64,000 bases of DNA from Apostichopus japonicus (taxonomy: Eukaryota; Echinodermata; Holothuroidea; Aspidochirotida; Stichopodidae): NCBI RefSeq assembly GCF_037975245.1, contig NC_092576.1, forward strand, positions 2,785,501 to 2,849,500, written 5' to 3'. Below, piece by piece: positions 49,201 to 55,475 of this stretch. The position numbers and the translations under genes are program-made. Under the pieces are notes generated by a model, which was given only the letters and a program-made list of their open reading frames with translations, was not told the DNA's origin and searched no databases. Position 1 is the first letter of the stretch; each line of letters begins with the position of its first letter.

Positions 49201-50826
49201 ATTAGCAGCCAGAAAGAGTGCCAAATTAATGCTAAGATCAATTGTCAATATCTCTTCAATAGGCATGTCCGAATTAATTCATACTTGGTAAGGTGATGTA
49301 ACTACATAGTATGTATATGCTCTTTGCAACGACAACTTTTATCTCATTAATATTCATGAGTTAGCGGCCTTTTGGCTAAGATCAGGTGTAGTATCTGTTC
49401 CCTTTCGAGGGGAATGGTGATGCACACCTGACGATGATCACAGTCACAGTCCCGATGCAAGGGCACTGGGGTTGAGAGCAGATCAGTCGTTCGGTAGTTT
49501 GGTTTTCGTGCCCAGGTTCTTTCCTGGGTGACTTTTCTTAAAAAGTATGATGAATACCAAGTACGAATTTGCAGGCATTATTTCATCACAATCTACCCTG
49601 CACATGTGGGAAGGTATTGCGTGGGTTTGCAATTTGTTGCAATTTGGGGTCCCCTAGAGGAACATTACCATCGGCAGCAGAAACGTGGTAAAAAAATACA
49701 AAATAGAAAAAGACTTTTAACCCGACAACATGTACACTCTGAGTAGGACTGAACAACATGAAATGTTGGTTGGATTCAATGGTCTTTAAGGGAGTTTAAC
49801 ACAATCTCCAGCTACTATTTCTCTTCAATTGATAGGAAATAGAAAAAAAAGATACCCATAAACAAACACCAAAACACTGTTTGGCCGAATGTTTCACTTT
49901 CCTCATGCCAATCAAGTTTAAAGATAGGCGAAATTTGTCATCTTTTGGAATTAAAACCCCAAACTGTAAATGCTGTAGAAGCCTTGGTGCACTCATATAC
50001 AGTATGATTATTTTATAAACCAATTATTAAATTTTAATAGCAATAATGAGCTATGGAATGTTACAAAGGTTTTGAAACACAAACTTTAATTTGAAAAGTT
50101 CTCCCTCCCTTCTACTGTAATGATCAATACCCATGGATCTGCATCGAGCATTCACACCATGAACTAGAGATCTGAAAAAGTTTAATATCGGGGAAAAAAA
50201 ACCCAAATTTGAAAAAGGATACTTTTAATTTGCCACTCAGTAGGGTTTCAGAAAAGATTAGCTAGGTGTTAAACACACCAAAAAGATGTCTAATCTATGG
50301 CTACCAGGTATAAAGAAAAATCCTTGAGACCTCAAGTGTCCACTGAGAAATGTACTTCTGGGCACTTTGGGTGGCACTGAGGAGGGTCATTGACCAGTCA
50401 CGTGACCGGTCACTGAGTGTGTACGGTACCTAATAAGTTCACCCTACTCTAGAGGCATGGTACAGTGTGAGTTCTGAGTTTGTAAGGAGGCAGGAAGTGA
50501 AGTTAAGTTCACTCTATATTTCTTTGTATATTTATCTCCACAATGTCAGTATTAAACTACTAACCAAATCCTTCCGTGAACTCTTCCAGCGTCAGGAATC
50601 CGTTACCGTCTGAGTCCAAAGAGTCGAAGACATACTCGAGTTGACCTTCGTCGTGACCTGGGATCTCTCCCACCAGTCGACGCATGTCCCGCTTATTGAC
50701 GAAGCCTTTCTCTTCCACGTCGCAGACTTTGAAGAGCTCCCTCGCCTTTTCCTCGATCATGGCCTTGAGCTCCTCCGGGGAAGGCGTGGCCTCCTCGCTC
50801 AGCTGTTGACTGTACGGTGATTCCAT
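17365..50826 (-). CDS. CRACR2A: CRACR2A-like large Rab GTPase: EF-hand, coiled coil, Rab (16 exons, complete)
   Basis: Coding exons, 5' to 3': 50826-50565, 48784-48634, 44531-44460, 38279-38133, 37552-37462, 36747-36580, 35089-34974, 29747-29676, 29139-29085, 27276-27188, 21843-21385, 20908-20815, 19716-19584, 18952-18756, 18174-18073, 17532-17365. All introns are GT-AG and all phases fit, giving 792 codons and 791 residues (human long CRACR2A is about 731). An EF-hand pair occupies residues 36-82; the second loop [12 protein letters not shown] is canonical, the first ([12 protein letters not shown]) is degenerate. A coiled coil spans about 165-405 and an acidic disordered linker about 406-600. 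The Rab domain has P-loop GDSYVGKT (610-617), WDTAGQE (657-663), NKLD (716-719) and EASAK (744-748), ending CCRS, a CCXX-type geranylgeranylation site. Vertebrate CRACR2A binds calcium and GTP, supports ORAI-STIM signalling and moves vesicles. RAB44 is the close alternative; RASEF fits less well. Confidence 0.92.
17826..17860 (+). repeat. G-rich tract in intron 15
   Basis: A run of 11 or more G is followed by GGAGGGGGAGGGGCGG, a G-quadruplex-compatible sequence on the strand opposite the transcript. In the pre-mRNA it would be a C-rich pyrimidine tract. Confidence 0.55.
18073..18174 (-). CDS. CRACR2A: CRACR2A-like exon 15
   Basis: 34 codons, phase 0 at both ends: [20 protein letters not shown], then [18 protein letters not shown] is the guanine-base recognition motif. 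Donor GTGAGT. Confidence 0.94.
18756..18952 (-). CDS. CRACR2A: CRACR2A-like exon 14
   Basis: Enters in phase 1 (Gly), then [20 protein letters not shown], the [20 protein letters not shown] switch II region and VIVVFDLT. These are the diagnostic Rab-family segments. Confidence 0.95.
19320..19430 (+). repeat. GGTGA pentamer array in intron 13
   Basis: About 20 copies of GGTGA, interrupted by GATACA and GAGAT variants. On the plus strand every unit boundary reads GGTGAG, a 5' splice-site-like string, but the host gene is transcribed from the other strand. Confidence 0.85.
19584..19716 (-). CDS. CRACR2A: CRACR2A-like exon 13 (P-loop)
   Basis: Begins [18 protein letters not shown] and continues [14 protein letters not shown], then [10 protein letters not shown] with the switch I Thr635. 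P-loop Lys616 and Thr617 are present. Leaves in phase 1 with donor GTAAAG. Confidence 0.95.
20351..20674. mobile_element. Non-autonomous TIR element (324 bp) in intron 12
   Basis: Starts CAGGGATGTGCCCA and ends TGGGCACATCCCTG, a 14-bp terminal inverted repeat, between direct repeats TCTACT (20345-20350 and 20675-20680). The CAGGG...CCCTG ends resemble hAT-type elements, though hAT normally duplicates 8 bp. The interior has GCCGCCCAGTG repeats and no transposase. Confidence 0.7.
20755..20775 (+). repeat. G-quadruplex-like tract beside exon 12
   Basis: Four runs of three or more G separated by TA or T on the plus strand, 40 bases from the exon 12 donor. It matches the simple G-quadruplex pattern; in the pre-mRNA it is C-rich. 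Confidence 0.5.
20815..20908 (-). CDS. CRACR2A: CRACR2A-like exon 12
   Basis: Completes a Gly codon, then [20 protein letters not shown] and DSVDGGGQE. Charged, low-complexity linker just before the Rab domain. Acceptor GGCAG, donor GTAAAG; phases fit both neighbours. Confidence 0.85.
21385..21843 (-). CDS. CRACR2A: CRACR2A-like exon 11 (153-codon linker exon)
   Basis: The largest exon. Begins [20 protein letters not shown] and ends VVLRGPGEG. It is rich in Asp, Glu, Asn, Gly and Ser, as expected of a disordered linker between coiled coil and GTPase. Acceptor CCACAG, donor GTGAGT, phase 2 to phase 2. No recognised domain. Confidence 0.88.
21864..21911. repeat. TA microsatellite between exon 11 and the Penelope-like remnant
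   Basis: Imperfect (TA)n of about 45 bp, about 20 bases from the exon 11 acceptor and directly abutting the broken 3' end of the Penelope-like element. Confidence 0.9.
21905..23725 (-). mobile_element. Penelope-like element remnant (reverse transcriptase) in intron 10
   Basis: Degenerate coding remnant in several frames on the minus strand. In order: [16 protein letters not shown] (about 23.2 kb), [20 protein letters not shown] (about 22.75 kb), [20 protein letters not shown] (about 22.4 kb), RT motif [17 protein letters not shown] (about 22.26 kb), motif [18 protein letters not shown] (about 22.09 kb, family Gly replaced by Glu) and motif C YIDDIF (21982-21999). These are Penelope-type RT hallmarks. 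Stops and frameshifts interrupt it. It breaks off after motif C, so the RT end and any GIY-YIG endonuclease domain are missing. Inactive. Confidence 0.88.
23980..24006. repeat. GGT microsatellite
   Basis: A G run followed by about eight GGT triplets in intron 10. Confidence 0.85.
24935..24992. repeat. TA microsatellite
   Basis: (TA)n of about 40 bp followed by an imperfect TA tract, in intron 10. Open frames with IYIYIY on both strands are artefacts of it. Confidence 0.9.
24993..25095 (-). mobile_element. tRNA-like SINE fragment beside the TA tract
   Basis: The minus strand contains GGATTCGAATCC, a box B/T-loop motif, in GC-rich context. The flank TTGAAATCGTAATGAGTTGG recurs beside another TA tract at about 62135-62185, so this is a dispersed repeat. 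Box A is not clear. Confidence 0.5.
25560..26045. repeat. About 185-bp tandem repeat, 3 copies, in intron 10
   Basis: The block (C)TTAGGG(A/C)AT..TTGATAC.CTTTAA, then ACAG.AA.TTG.GTTTG, starts near 25595, 25779 and 25966. Copies share the following CCTATAC.AAG and CTTTCAG.TTTTTCT segments. No coding content. Confidence 0.75.
26535..26965. repeat. About 140-bp tandem repeat, 3 copies, in intron 10
   Basis: TTTTGTGT (26542, 26686, 26822) is followed each time by CTTGCAATATTCACACA-like and ATATCACA(C/G)A segments, then GCTACA. Noncoding. Confidence 0.75.
27188..27276 (-). CDS. CRACR2A: CRACR2A-like exon 10
   Basis: [20 protein letters not shown], then YFDPANDHQ, leaving in phase 2. Acceptor CTACAG, donor GTCAGT. 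It sits where the coiled coil ends and the linker begins. Its 5' portion is duplicated at about 27480-27520 (see findings). Confidence 0.88.
27240..27700. repeat. About 222-bp tandem duplication including the start of exon 10
   Basis: Copy 1 (about 27240-27465) and copy 2 (about 27478-27700) share CCAAGCTTTACAGA (27341, 27563), GACTAGATTGATGAATT and GCATGATCATCTAG. Copy 1 includes the 5' part of exon 10 and its acceptor; copy 2 carries a diverged version. Confidence 0.75.
27847..27960. repeat. Compound CAG/CAA/TAA microsatellite
   Basis: (CAG)n, then (CAA)n, then a long (TAA/AAT)n run in intron 9. Confidence 0.92.
28706..28985 (+). mobile_element. tRNA-derived SINE, family A, full-length-like, in intron 9
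   Basis: Head GGTGCTGTGGCCGAGT, box-B-like CTGGTTTGACACCCGACC, then the body shared with 1972-2203 (GAAATGACTTTCTAAATTGA, GGAAGCCACCCGACG, CCCTTGCGGATTTCCCCCAC). Confidence 0.8.
29085..29139 (-). CDS. CRACR2A: CRACR2A-like exon 9 (19 codons)
   Basis: Short exon found by splice phase and homology: (K)[18 protein letters not shown], corresponding to R.(R)NK.LRDERD of vertebrate CRACR2A. Acceptor CTTTAG, donor GTGAGT. Enters in phase 2 and leaves in phase 0. Confidence 0.9.
29676..29747 (-). CDS. CRACR2A: CRACR2A-like exon 8 (24 codons)
   Basis: Short exon found by phase and homology: [20 protein letters not shown] then LSLL, matching YRVTESLQREKAGLLKQLDF of the family. Acceptor TTTTCAG, donor GTAAGT, phase 2 to phase 2. 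Confidence 0.9.
31181..31211. repeat. TA microsatellite
   Basis: (TA)n of about 28 bp followed by a T run, in intron 7. Confidence 0.9.
31359..33069. mobile_element. 1.7-kb hAT-like TIR element without transposase, in intron 7
   Basis: Begins TAGTGTTCAACCGATTA and ends TAATCGGTTGAACACTA, an inverted repeat. It is flanked by CACCATTA (31351-31358) and CACCAGTA (33070-33077), an 8-bp target duplication matching at 7 of 8 bases as expected for hAT insertion. Further ACCGATTCCGATTA motifs lie inside both ends. No transposase frame was seen in the 1711 bp; part of the interior (32400-32700) is CpG-richer than its surroundings. Probably non-autonomous. Confidence 0.82.
34004..34372. mobile_element. 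hAT-type MITE (369 bp) with perfect 8-bp target duplication, in intron 7
   Basis: Starts CAGGGGTGAGCAACCTT and ends AAGGTTGCCCACCCCAG, between ATCTAAAT (33996-34003) and an identical ATCTAAAT (34373-34380). The GGGCC...GGCCC subterminal motifs are typical of hAT-derived MITEs. No coding capacity. Confidence 0.9.
34505..34863 (-). mobile_element. tRNA-derived SINE, family B, in intron 7
   Basis: Starts GGGCGTTGTGGTCAAGTGG TTAAGGC (box A) and has ACAGGTTCGAGCCCTGG (box B), then TGTCCTTGGGCAAGGCGCTT and, near the 3' end, GTACAGCGCGGCGAGACTTT and TATATAAG. It shares the post-head body with 9421-9582. Confidence 0.85.
34920..34960. repeat. Short ACTCTT hexamer array
   Basis: About four consecutive (T)TACTC/ACTCTT units just downstream of the exon 7 donor. 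Confidence 0.6.
34974..35089 (-). CDS. CRACR2A: CRACR2A-like exon 7 (coiled coil)
   Basis: [20 protein letters not shown], then [19 protein letters not shown], leaving in phase 2 with donor GTAAGT. The family has TNTKLKLTNQELARELE-type sequence here; heptad hydrophobics are visible. Confidence 0.92.
35188..35297 (-). mobile_element. Hammerhead-ribozyme-like repeat, copy 2 (intron 6)
   Basis: The minus strand from 35291 reads CTGAAGA, a short helix-II-like segment, (C)AAAATGTC and AGCATGCC, preceded by AGCCT. The shared tail (TTTTACACATGTACC, then AGCAGTTTGCTAACAG) follows. Helix II and the GAAA box are mutated, so catalysis is doubtful. It abuts the 158-bp array. Confidence 0.65.
35298..35935. 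repeat. 158-bp tandem array, 4 units, joined to a hammerhead-like block
   Basis: TGATTAGGAAGACAGACATT starts at 35431, 35589, 35747 and 35905, exactly 158 bp apart. Each full unit carries TTGTTGTGTCCATTTTTGCT. A diverged first unit begins at about 35298 next to the hammerhead-like block. Middle units are nearly identical, so expansion is recent. Confidence 0.9.
35985..36365. repeat. 52-bp tandem array, about 7 units, in intron 6
   Basis: GACAG(G/A)AAGTGGACA.TGAC then ATCAAATGTCC and a T run recurs at 36010, 36061, 36113, 36165, 36216, 36268 and 36321. Lies about 50 bp beyond the 158-bp array. Confidence 0.9.
36580..36747 (-). CDS. CRACR2A: CRACR2A-like exon 6 (coiled coil)
   Basis: 56 codons, phase 0 at both ends: [20 protein letters not shown], then [17 protein letters not shown] to KEQKDKLEE. 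Strongly charged coiled coil. Acceptor TTTTAG, donor GTTTGT (weak). Confidence 0.92.
37230..37285. repeat. C-rich low-complexity tract
   Basis: Runs of CCCCCACC in intron 5 between exons 6 and 5; no other feature in the surrounding intron. Confidence 0.5.
37462..37552 (-). CDS. CRACR2A: CRACR2A-like exon 5
   Basis: [20 protein letters not shown], then [11 protein letters not shown]. It aligns with DEEIQHLYEEMEQQIKSEKE of vertebrate CRACR2A, one of the strongest orthology signals. Enters in phase 2, leaves in phase 0, donor GTAAGA. Confidence 0.95.
38133..38279 (-). CDS. CRACR2A: CRACR2A-like exon 4
   Basis: [20 protein letters not shown], then [15 protein letters not shown] to LEQVLKR. It matches KQLWLQLKKEEPHLLSNFED of vertebrate CRACR2A. 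Phase 2 at both ends. Confidence 0.95.
38591..38939. mobile_element. Probable hAT-like MITE (about 349 bp), intron 3
   Basis: Left end C(T)AGGGCGCAACCA; right end reads, in reverse complement, CAGGGGCGCAACCATGTACA. The ends are imperfect inverted repeats with hAT-like CAGGGGCG. No convincing target duplication was found, so limits are approximate. Confidence 0.5.
39690..39824 (-). mobile_element. Single hAT-like element end, intron 3
   Basis: The minus strand from 39824 reads CAGTGGCGGAGCTAGGGGTA, a common hAT-type terminus, followed by a G run and CpG-rich sequence. No matching opposite end was found; a truncated MITE is likely. Confidence 0.4.
40675..40895. repeat. Minisatellite of GGGCAATTGCA / GGGCAATACA units
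   Basis: About 20 short units of (A)CAGGG(C/T)AAT(A/TG) in intron 3; the repeated CIALQLP frame on the minus strand is an artefact of it. Confidence 0.9.
41180..42560. repeat. 131-147-bp tandem satellite, about 10 units, intron 3
   Basis: GAACAGAATACATGCAG (or variants) recurs at 41376, 41507, 41652, 41798, 41935, 42081, 42228, 42361 and 42494. Each unit carries ACATCCATTACTGTGCACTG, CTTCATTACTATGCA and GTACATACAGTA palindromes. Several 60-130-codon open frames on both strands are satellite artefacts. Confidence 0.92.
43960..44205. repeat. Repeats of TGTACAGGTA and TGTGTGTACAGTGACAGGT
   Basis: Imperfect array of about 20-60 bp blocks (ACAGGTAGATATA, GTGTGTGTACAGTGACAGGT) in intron 3. Confidence 0.8.
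44217..44390. repeat. 22-bp minisatellite, about 8 units
   Basis: ATGCACAGTATGGATAGTATGA repeated with few changes, about 70 bases from exon 3. Confidence 0.92.
44460..44531 (-). CDS. CRACR2A: CRACR2A-like exon 3 (24 codons)
   Basis: Completes a codon then [20 protein letters not shown] and SVE, phase 2 to phase 2. Acceptor ATTAG is weak in pyrimidines, donor GTACCT. No direct vertebrate counterpart is recalled, but the phases and position between the EF-hand and LWTKLRQE exons support it. It could be an alternative exon, since skipping it keeps the frame. Confidence 0.68.
44700..46660. other. Intron 2 without recognised features
   Basis: AT-rich intronic DNA; no exon-like, RNA-like or mobile element signal was recognised. 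Confidence 0.45.
46665..46740 (-). mobile_element. tRNA-like SINE head, family C, intron 2
   Basis: The minus strand reads GGGCTGGATGACTCAGTTGG TAGACAGAG, a tRNA D-arm and box A, followed by a degenerate box-B-like TCGTTCTAGCC. Related to 5645-5720. Confidence 0.55.
46741..48620. other. Intron 2 continued, no recognised features
   Basis: No gene supported. A segment near 48040-48320 (GTGTGTGCAAAGGGAGGGGG; GGGGGAGGGCCCC; GGCTACACCCCT) has the look of a MITE interior, but I found no paired ends. Confidence 0.4.
48634..48784 (-). CDS. CRACR2A: CRACR2A-like exon 2
   Basis: [20 protein letters not shown], then [18 protein letters not shown], matching the EEAQFRMLMDRLGAQKVLED segment that follows the EF-hands in vertebrate CRACR2A. 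Acceptor CCTCCAG, donor GTAAGA; phase 1 to phase 2. Confidence 0.93.
49359..49536 (+). ncRNA. U2-snRNA-headed structured element (U2-like snRNA or U2-derived SINE)
   Basis: Positions 49365-49400 match the 5' part of U2 snRNA with one substitution. They include the stem-loop I sequence CGGCCTTTTGGCTAAGATCA and the branch-site-pairing GTGTAGTATCTG. Beyond 49400 it is not U2: there is no U2 Sm site or 3' stem-loops. It can still fold. TTCCC (49398-49402) pairs with GGGAA (49410-49414), CAGGTGT (49383-49389) with ACACCTG (49424-49430), AGTCAC (49442-49447) with GTGACT (49528-49533), and CCCAGG (49511-49516) with CCTGGG (49523-49528). A TTTT run at 49533-49536 could end Pol III transcription. It lies in intron 1, antisense to the host gene. 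Family and activity are unknown; a chimeric pseudogene is possible. Confidence 0.6.
50565..50826 (-). CDS. CRACR2A: CRACR2A-like exon 1 (coding): start codon and EF-hands
   Basis: Opens [22 protein letters not shown]-hand 1 loop [12 protein letters not shown] (36-47, weak ligands at several positions) and EF-hand 2 loop [12 protein letters not shown] (71-82, canonical). Leaves in phase 1 with donor GTTAGT. The ATG has a good context (GCCATGG) and lies two bases inside an acceptor (long pyrimidine tract, then GATCAG), so at least one noncoding exon lies upstream. Confidence 0.94.
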
Positions 50827-50828
50827 GG

Positions 50829-53690
50829 CTGATCAAAGGGGGAAGGAGGAGGAGGTGAAGAAATGGGGTACAGCCTGGTATGGTACCTGGTGGAGAGATG
50901 AATGAAATGGAAGCTCAGTTATTCATGATTATTCATAAGTTACCTACACAATATTTGCCAAATGAAATGAACCCTTCACAAAACCTTATGATAGCTTCAT
51001 TATTATTATAAATTATGATAACAGCAATAACAATAAAAATAGCAATGAAAATGACAAATAACAATGAAATAATAACAATAATAACAACAACAACAATAAC
51101 AAAAATGATAATGATAATTACATTATTATAATAATAATCATATAATAACTCTTTCTACAACCCTTGCTACAGATTTAGGTCCTTCCAAATATCCAATTTA
51201 AGCTGTAAATTATTTACACAGACCAATTGAATATAGTGCATGGTACATACATGTCTGCAGTCTTAATACTGTACAAGTGCTATGCATATACATTACTGTA
51301 TGTATGTACATGTACAGTAAAGTCCCATATGTAATACATTCAGTACTGACTGAGAAATGTACAGTTGGACTGTAATGTGGTACATTAAACAGTTTCATTA
51401 AATCACAAGTACAGCTCCAGTACTCAATGTAGAATCTAGATGTGTTATAATACACCTTTTAGTAGGTTTAATACTACAGTAGTTACATAGCAGCTGTCCT
51501 TCAAATACAGATATGTAGTACGGTACCTTAGCACAATGTTAATAATAAACAAACACAACGTTTAATGAAAGTGGCGTAAATTGATTGGTTCAGAAGAAAA
51601 TTTTACCTTAGAACTAATTGGCACTGTATCACTATTTAAACTCGTTTCCAGCTATTTTGTTGATATTTAATTTAAATTGTTCAAATGATTGAGATTATAA
51701 TATATGGATACAACCAATGACAGTGATATTATAATATCAATTACAGTACATTCACGATACAGTACTTGCTCAATTGACTGAGATTATGATATATGGACAC
51801 GACCAATGACAGGGATATTATAATATCAATAACAGTACAGTTTATACTATAAACTTGTTCAGTGATTTGTGTTTGATCTTCGATGGAGGACAATGAATAA
51901 TAAATATTGACGATGACAGGCTTAAAATTGAATACGTCTGTGCTGGTATTGGCTTGTCTGTAAATCTATACACGTACGTTTGCTGGTAGGTAAATAAATC
52001 AGCAAACTGTACATGAAGATGCATTAAAATCATAGGAACAAAAAATGTAAGATAATTAAAGGAAATTGTTGCCCGGATTAAAGCTTTTTACTGTAGTATG
52101 CAGTAAACGGTGTGAAATTACAATTATCTGGAAACACAATTGCAGTAGAAACTTTGTAGGTACCATATTCAAGATAACCCGTTTTTAGTTCGATGGGAGA
52201 TATAATTCCAGAAACCGGGCTATCAAAATCATGAAGATAATAATGTATTCACTAGTCATGATACTTATTTAGGTAGTTGCAATGATTTCTCATGAATAGA
52301 ATGTAGTAATTATAATTGTAGGTGTACAACTGCAAGTTTCATGGGAAGATCATATCGAGCAAAGTAAGTATATAATGAAAAAAAAAATCATGACACCCCT
52401 CATACTGTGTGTATGTTAAAGTCAGAATAAAAGTTTTTAATATAATACCTCAGATTTTCTATGCTGTTCATGTCTGGTATGTACTATACAGACCAGCAAA
52501 GAAAACAAGATATCACCTGGATGTTGATGTGTTACTAATCAGGTTAATTACTGCTAAGAACAATTCTGAAAGGCCTTACTGATAAAATTGAGAAAGTAAA
52601 TACATTTACATATATATTTTATATATTTAAATATTGTTAGGTTTGTGGAATGATTTTGTATTATTTTGTACAGTTTCTATATTGTTTGTTATGATATTGT
52701 TTCACATTATATTTATAAATATTTTATGTATTTATATTGGATTTTAATAAACTTCAAATGACAGTATACAATATATGTGTCAAATAACTGAATCTGTGTT
52801 GTTTTTGTTGTTCATTCGTGTGTCTGTGCGCCTGTGTATAATATACACTTGATTTGTATTGTGACTGAGAAACTTGAAGAAAGGAATTACAAGTCCTCAG
52901 GTGTCATTTGAAAAGAATCACCATGACCTCAGAAGAAATCTATTGTTACGGGGTATTGATAAGTTTATAGAGTATGTGGTTTAGAACAATGGAAAAAGAA
53001 AGAACTATGGGGTCTTAAGTCTGAATACAACTAAAACACAGTGTGTATCTGCAATTTTGTTTTTATCCTCTTATTTAGTATAGTTCTTTAAAGATACAAC
53101 GTAGAGAGCGATTCAAATAGAATTATAACAAACAAACAAAAAAAAGTTCAATTTATCCAATTTCCGATGCAGAACAACTTGTTGGCTATGTAGAGTTACC
53201 GTTCATGACAGTGCATTTATGTACAGTATAGCCTCTCAACATATTGTTTAGCTACTGTATTGCTGTGTAATATATATAATGTGAATGGGTACTATACTAT
53301 AGTACAGGCCTCTATCCATATCCAGGTTATTTTGTAAACATACTAAATTTGCTATGTAATTTATGTAAAAGAAATTAATTGATAAGAAACTAGAAAGGAG
53401 AAACACGGCTGAGTTTCTCAACTGTTAGAAACTCACAACATTAGATAAAACACCCAAAACTTAACATCAACAAGGTAAAAGACTTTTGTAAGGTAAAACA
53501 GTGGGAGAAAGTGGCCAGGGAATAGGTGTAACGTGGCCACGTGGGTACCTAAATCTGGTCACAGCTCTTCCATAAACCTAGCACCATGCAAATCTCCAAC
53601 ATCACACTCTCAAACAGTCAGCCAGGGGTACAATGAAATAAGTGGCAGTTTAATTCAGCTCATTATAAAATATATCAAATATCTACAATC
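50829..53690. other. 5' UTR intron of the CRACR2A-like gene
   Basis: Presumed intron between the first coding exon and a noncoding exon. It holds a CAA/TAA-rich low-complexity stretch (about 51000-51140) and a diverged duplication around 51690-51840 (ATTGA.TGAGATTAT.ATATATGGA.AC.ACCAATGACAG, twice). No coding sequence was recognised. Confidence 0.5.
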
Positions 53691-53695
53691 CTCAC

Positions 53696-53800
53696 CTGAA
53701 GTTGTTCACTAAGTTGGAAAAGAACAGCCTGAACAAGCCAACTCAACAGATGCAAATCTCCACCACGGGATAGAGAGCCTCCGTTAATCTTTCATCAGAA
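53696..53800 (-). other. Candidate noncoding 5' exon of the CRACR2A-like gene
   Basis: The minus strand has CTTCAG followed by GTGAGG at 53695, a good donor in the expected location and orientation to join the acceptor at about 50829. The 5' limit and promoter cannot be seen; it is a guess from splice signal and position. Confidence 0.3.
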
Positions 53801-55320
53801 GAGAGTGAATGTGTCATTTTGTGTATTAAAACTTGAAGCAGTCTATGACAGATGGCCCATTGATAACCATGTAGTAATTCACTGAGCAATGTAGTTAATG
53901 TAGGCTACAGTATCTTCTCACCAAGGTATACTATGGCTGACTGTTTCGTAATGGAACAGGAATCTGACACATCACATCTACAGTAGAAAATTGAAGAAAA
54001 AAAACAACCTTTAAGTACATGTACTAATAAACAACAAATTGATGCTAATTATATTGTTGGAAACCAGAAGCTCTGGGTTCATAACCTACTTATATGGAAG
54101 ATGCATGACCTCCACAGGATGTCCGTTGTTATGGGTGGGTGGGGGTGGGCTGGGTGGGGGAGGGGAGGGGGTGGGGGAGTGGGTTGCTAGCTGTCCAGGG
54201 GTTCAGTAGAATACTGGATATCTTTACTACCATGTACGGTAGTGTGCGTCTAGAGTCATACATGTGTCTTAGCTGCAAGACAAAAAACTCCCCACATAAA
54301 CAGGGCTATGTATGGCACAGTAATGTATGTACAAATAAACTACACTAACATACACCTACAGTAATGCTTAAGATGATAAGATCTGTGTGGCCCTATACTA
54401 TATGAAATTTGTGGAGCTACTTGTTTGATACTCCTCAGTTCATGATGATTTCCAAAATCCAAACCCCCCCCCCCGCAATCCTCTCACCCCTCCGCATCTA
54501 ATACATCCAATCCCAAGCCCTAAGTTGGGTCCCTAACTAACTTTACAATAGTCTGTTACTAATGTAATTTTACTATCTTTTTGTTTTGTTTTATTAGATT
54601 TTCATTGTTGTTATCTCTCTAGGATTAACTAGGTGAGTGCACACTAAGAGCCTATACGGCAGGTAGGCACCTAGTTAAGACTGGTCCTGACATATACAGT
54701 ATGTACAACATATACACACAATCTGTATATACTGTACAGCATATATTTAATACAACATAGCACTTACACTGTTGTACATCATGCATCATGTTCATTTCAT
54801 GTACAGGTTCATACAGGTACTGCACTGTGTATGCTATACATCTACACAGTACTAAAAGTAATTTATCCTGGCAGATGAATGCTAAAGCCAATAAGGTTTG
54901 ATAGTACTGCAAGACAAGTTACATTAGAAAATTATACCTGTAGAGCTCAAAGAACTTTATCCACATGTATGCTACCCCAGAATAATGCAAATATACCATT
55001 TCAGACTGTAACAACAGCTGCTATGGAAGACTACTAGGGCCATAAATCAATACTTTCACAGAGTGGAGGTACCAAACATTGACATTTGACGGATGTTACA
55101 GATGTTGCTGACATTGTTATGTATTTTATGGCATGCATGGTTGACTTGATGTTAAATTTTATTTAAAAGAGTGCAAAAAAATGAAAAAAAAATGATATAT
55201 CATCTGGAATTGTCACACTCCAAAATGTATCAAACCTTGAACTATGAAAAAGTTGGAATGAAACCAACGAAATATGCTTCTTTGATTTTTTTTTTTTTTT
55301 TTTTCTCTTTTTAAATAAGT
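53801..55320. other. Flank with a G-rich tract; no gene recognised
   Basis: Contains a strongly G-rich stretch at about 54133-54182 (repeated GGGTGGG and GGGGAGGGG), G-quadruplex-compatible on the plus strand, and a C run at 54464. Nothing coding was recognised. Confidence 0.5.
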
Positions 55321-55334
55321 TTTTCAATTAATAC

Positions 55335-55475
55335 AAAACTGTTAGCAAACTGCTTAAATCCACTGAAGAGCCTTTGTAAGATAATGTGCAATAGAATGAG
55401 GGCCTGACGTTGCGATCTTCTTCAGAAACAGATCCTGAAGAAGATCCTGCTAGGATCTAAACTTAAGCCCCTTTT
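55335..55475. mobile_element. Hammerhead-ribozyme-like repeat, copy 3, two opposed partial cores
   Basis: The left half (55335-55425) is a minus-strand copy with shared tail CTGTTAGCAAACTGCT and GGCCTGACGTTGCGATC TTCTTCAG, in which helix II is deleted. The right half (55435-55462) is a plus-strand core: CTGAAGA, GATCCT-GCT-AGGATC, then TAAAC in place of GAAAC. Both look inactive. Confidence 0.65.
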
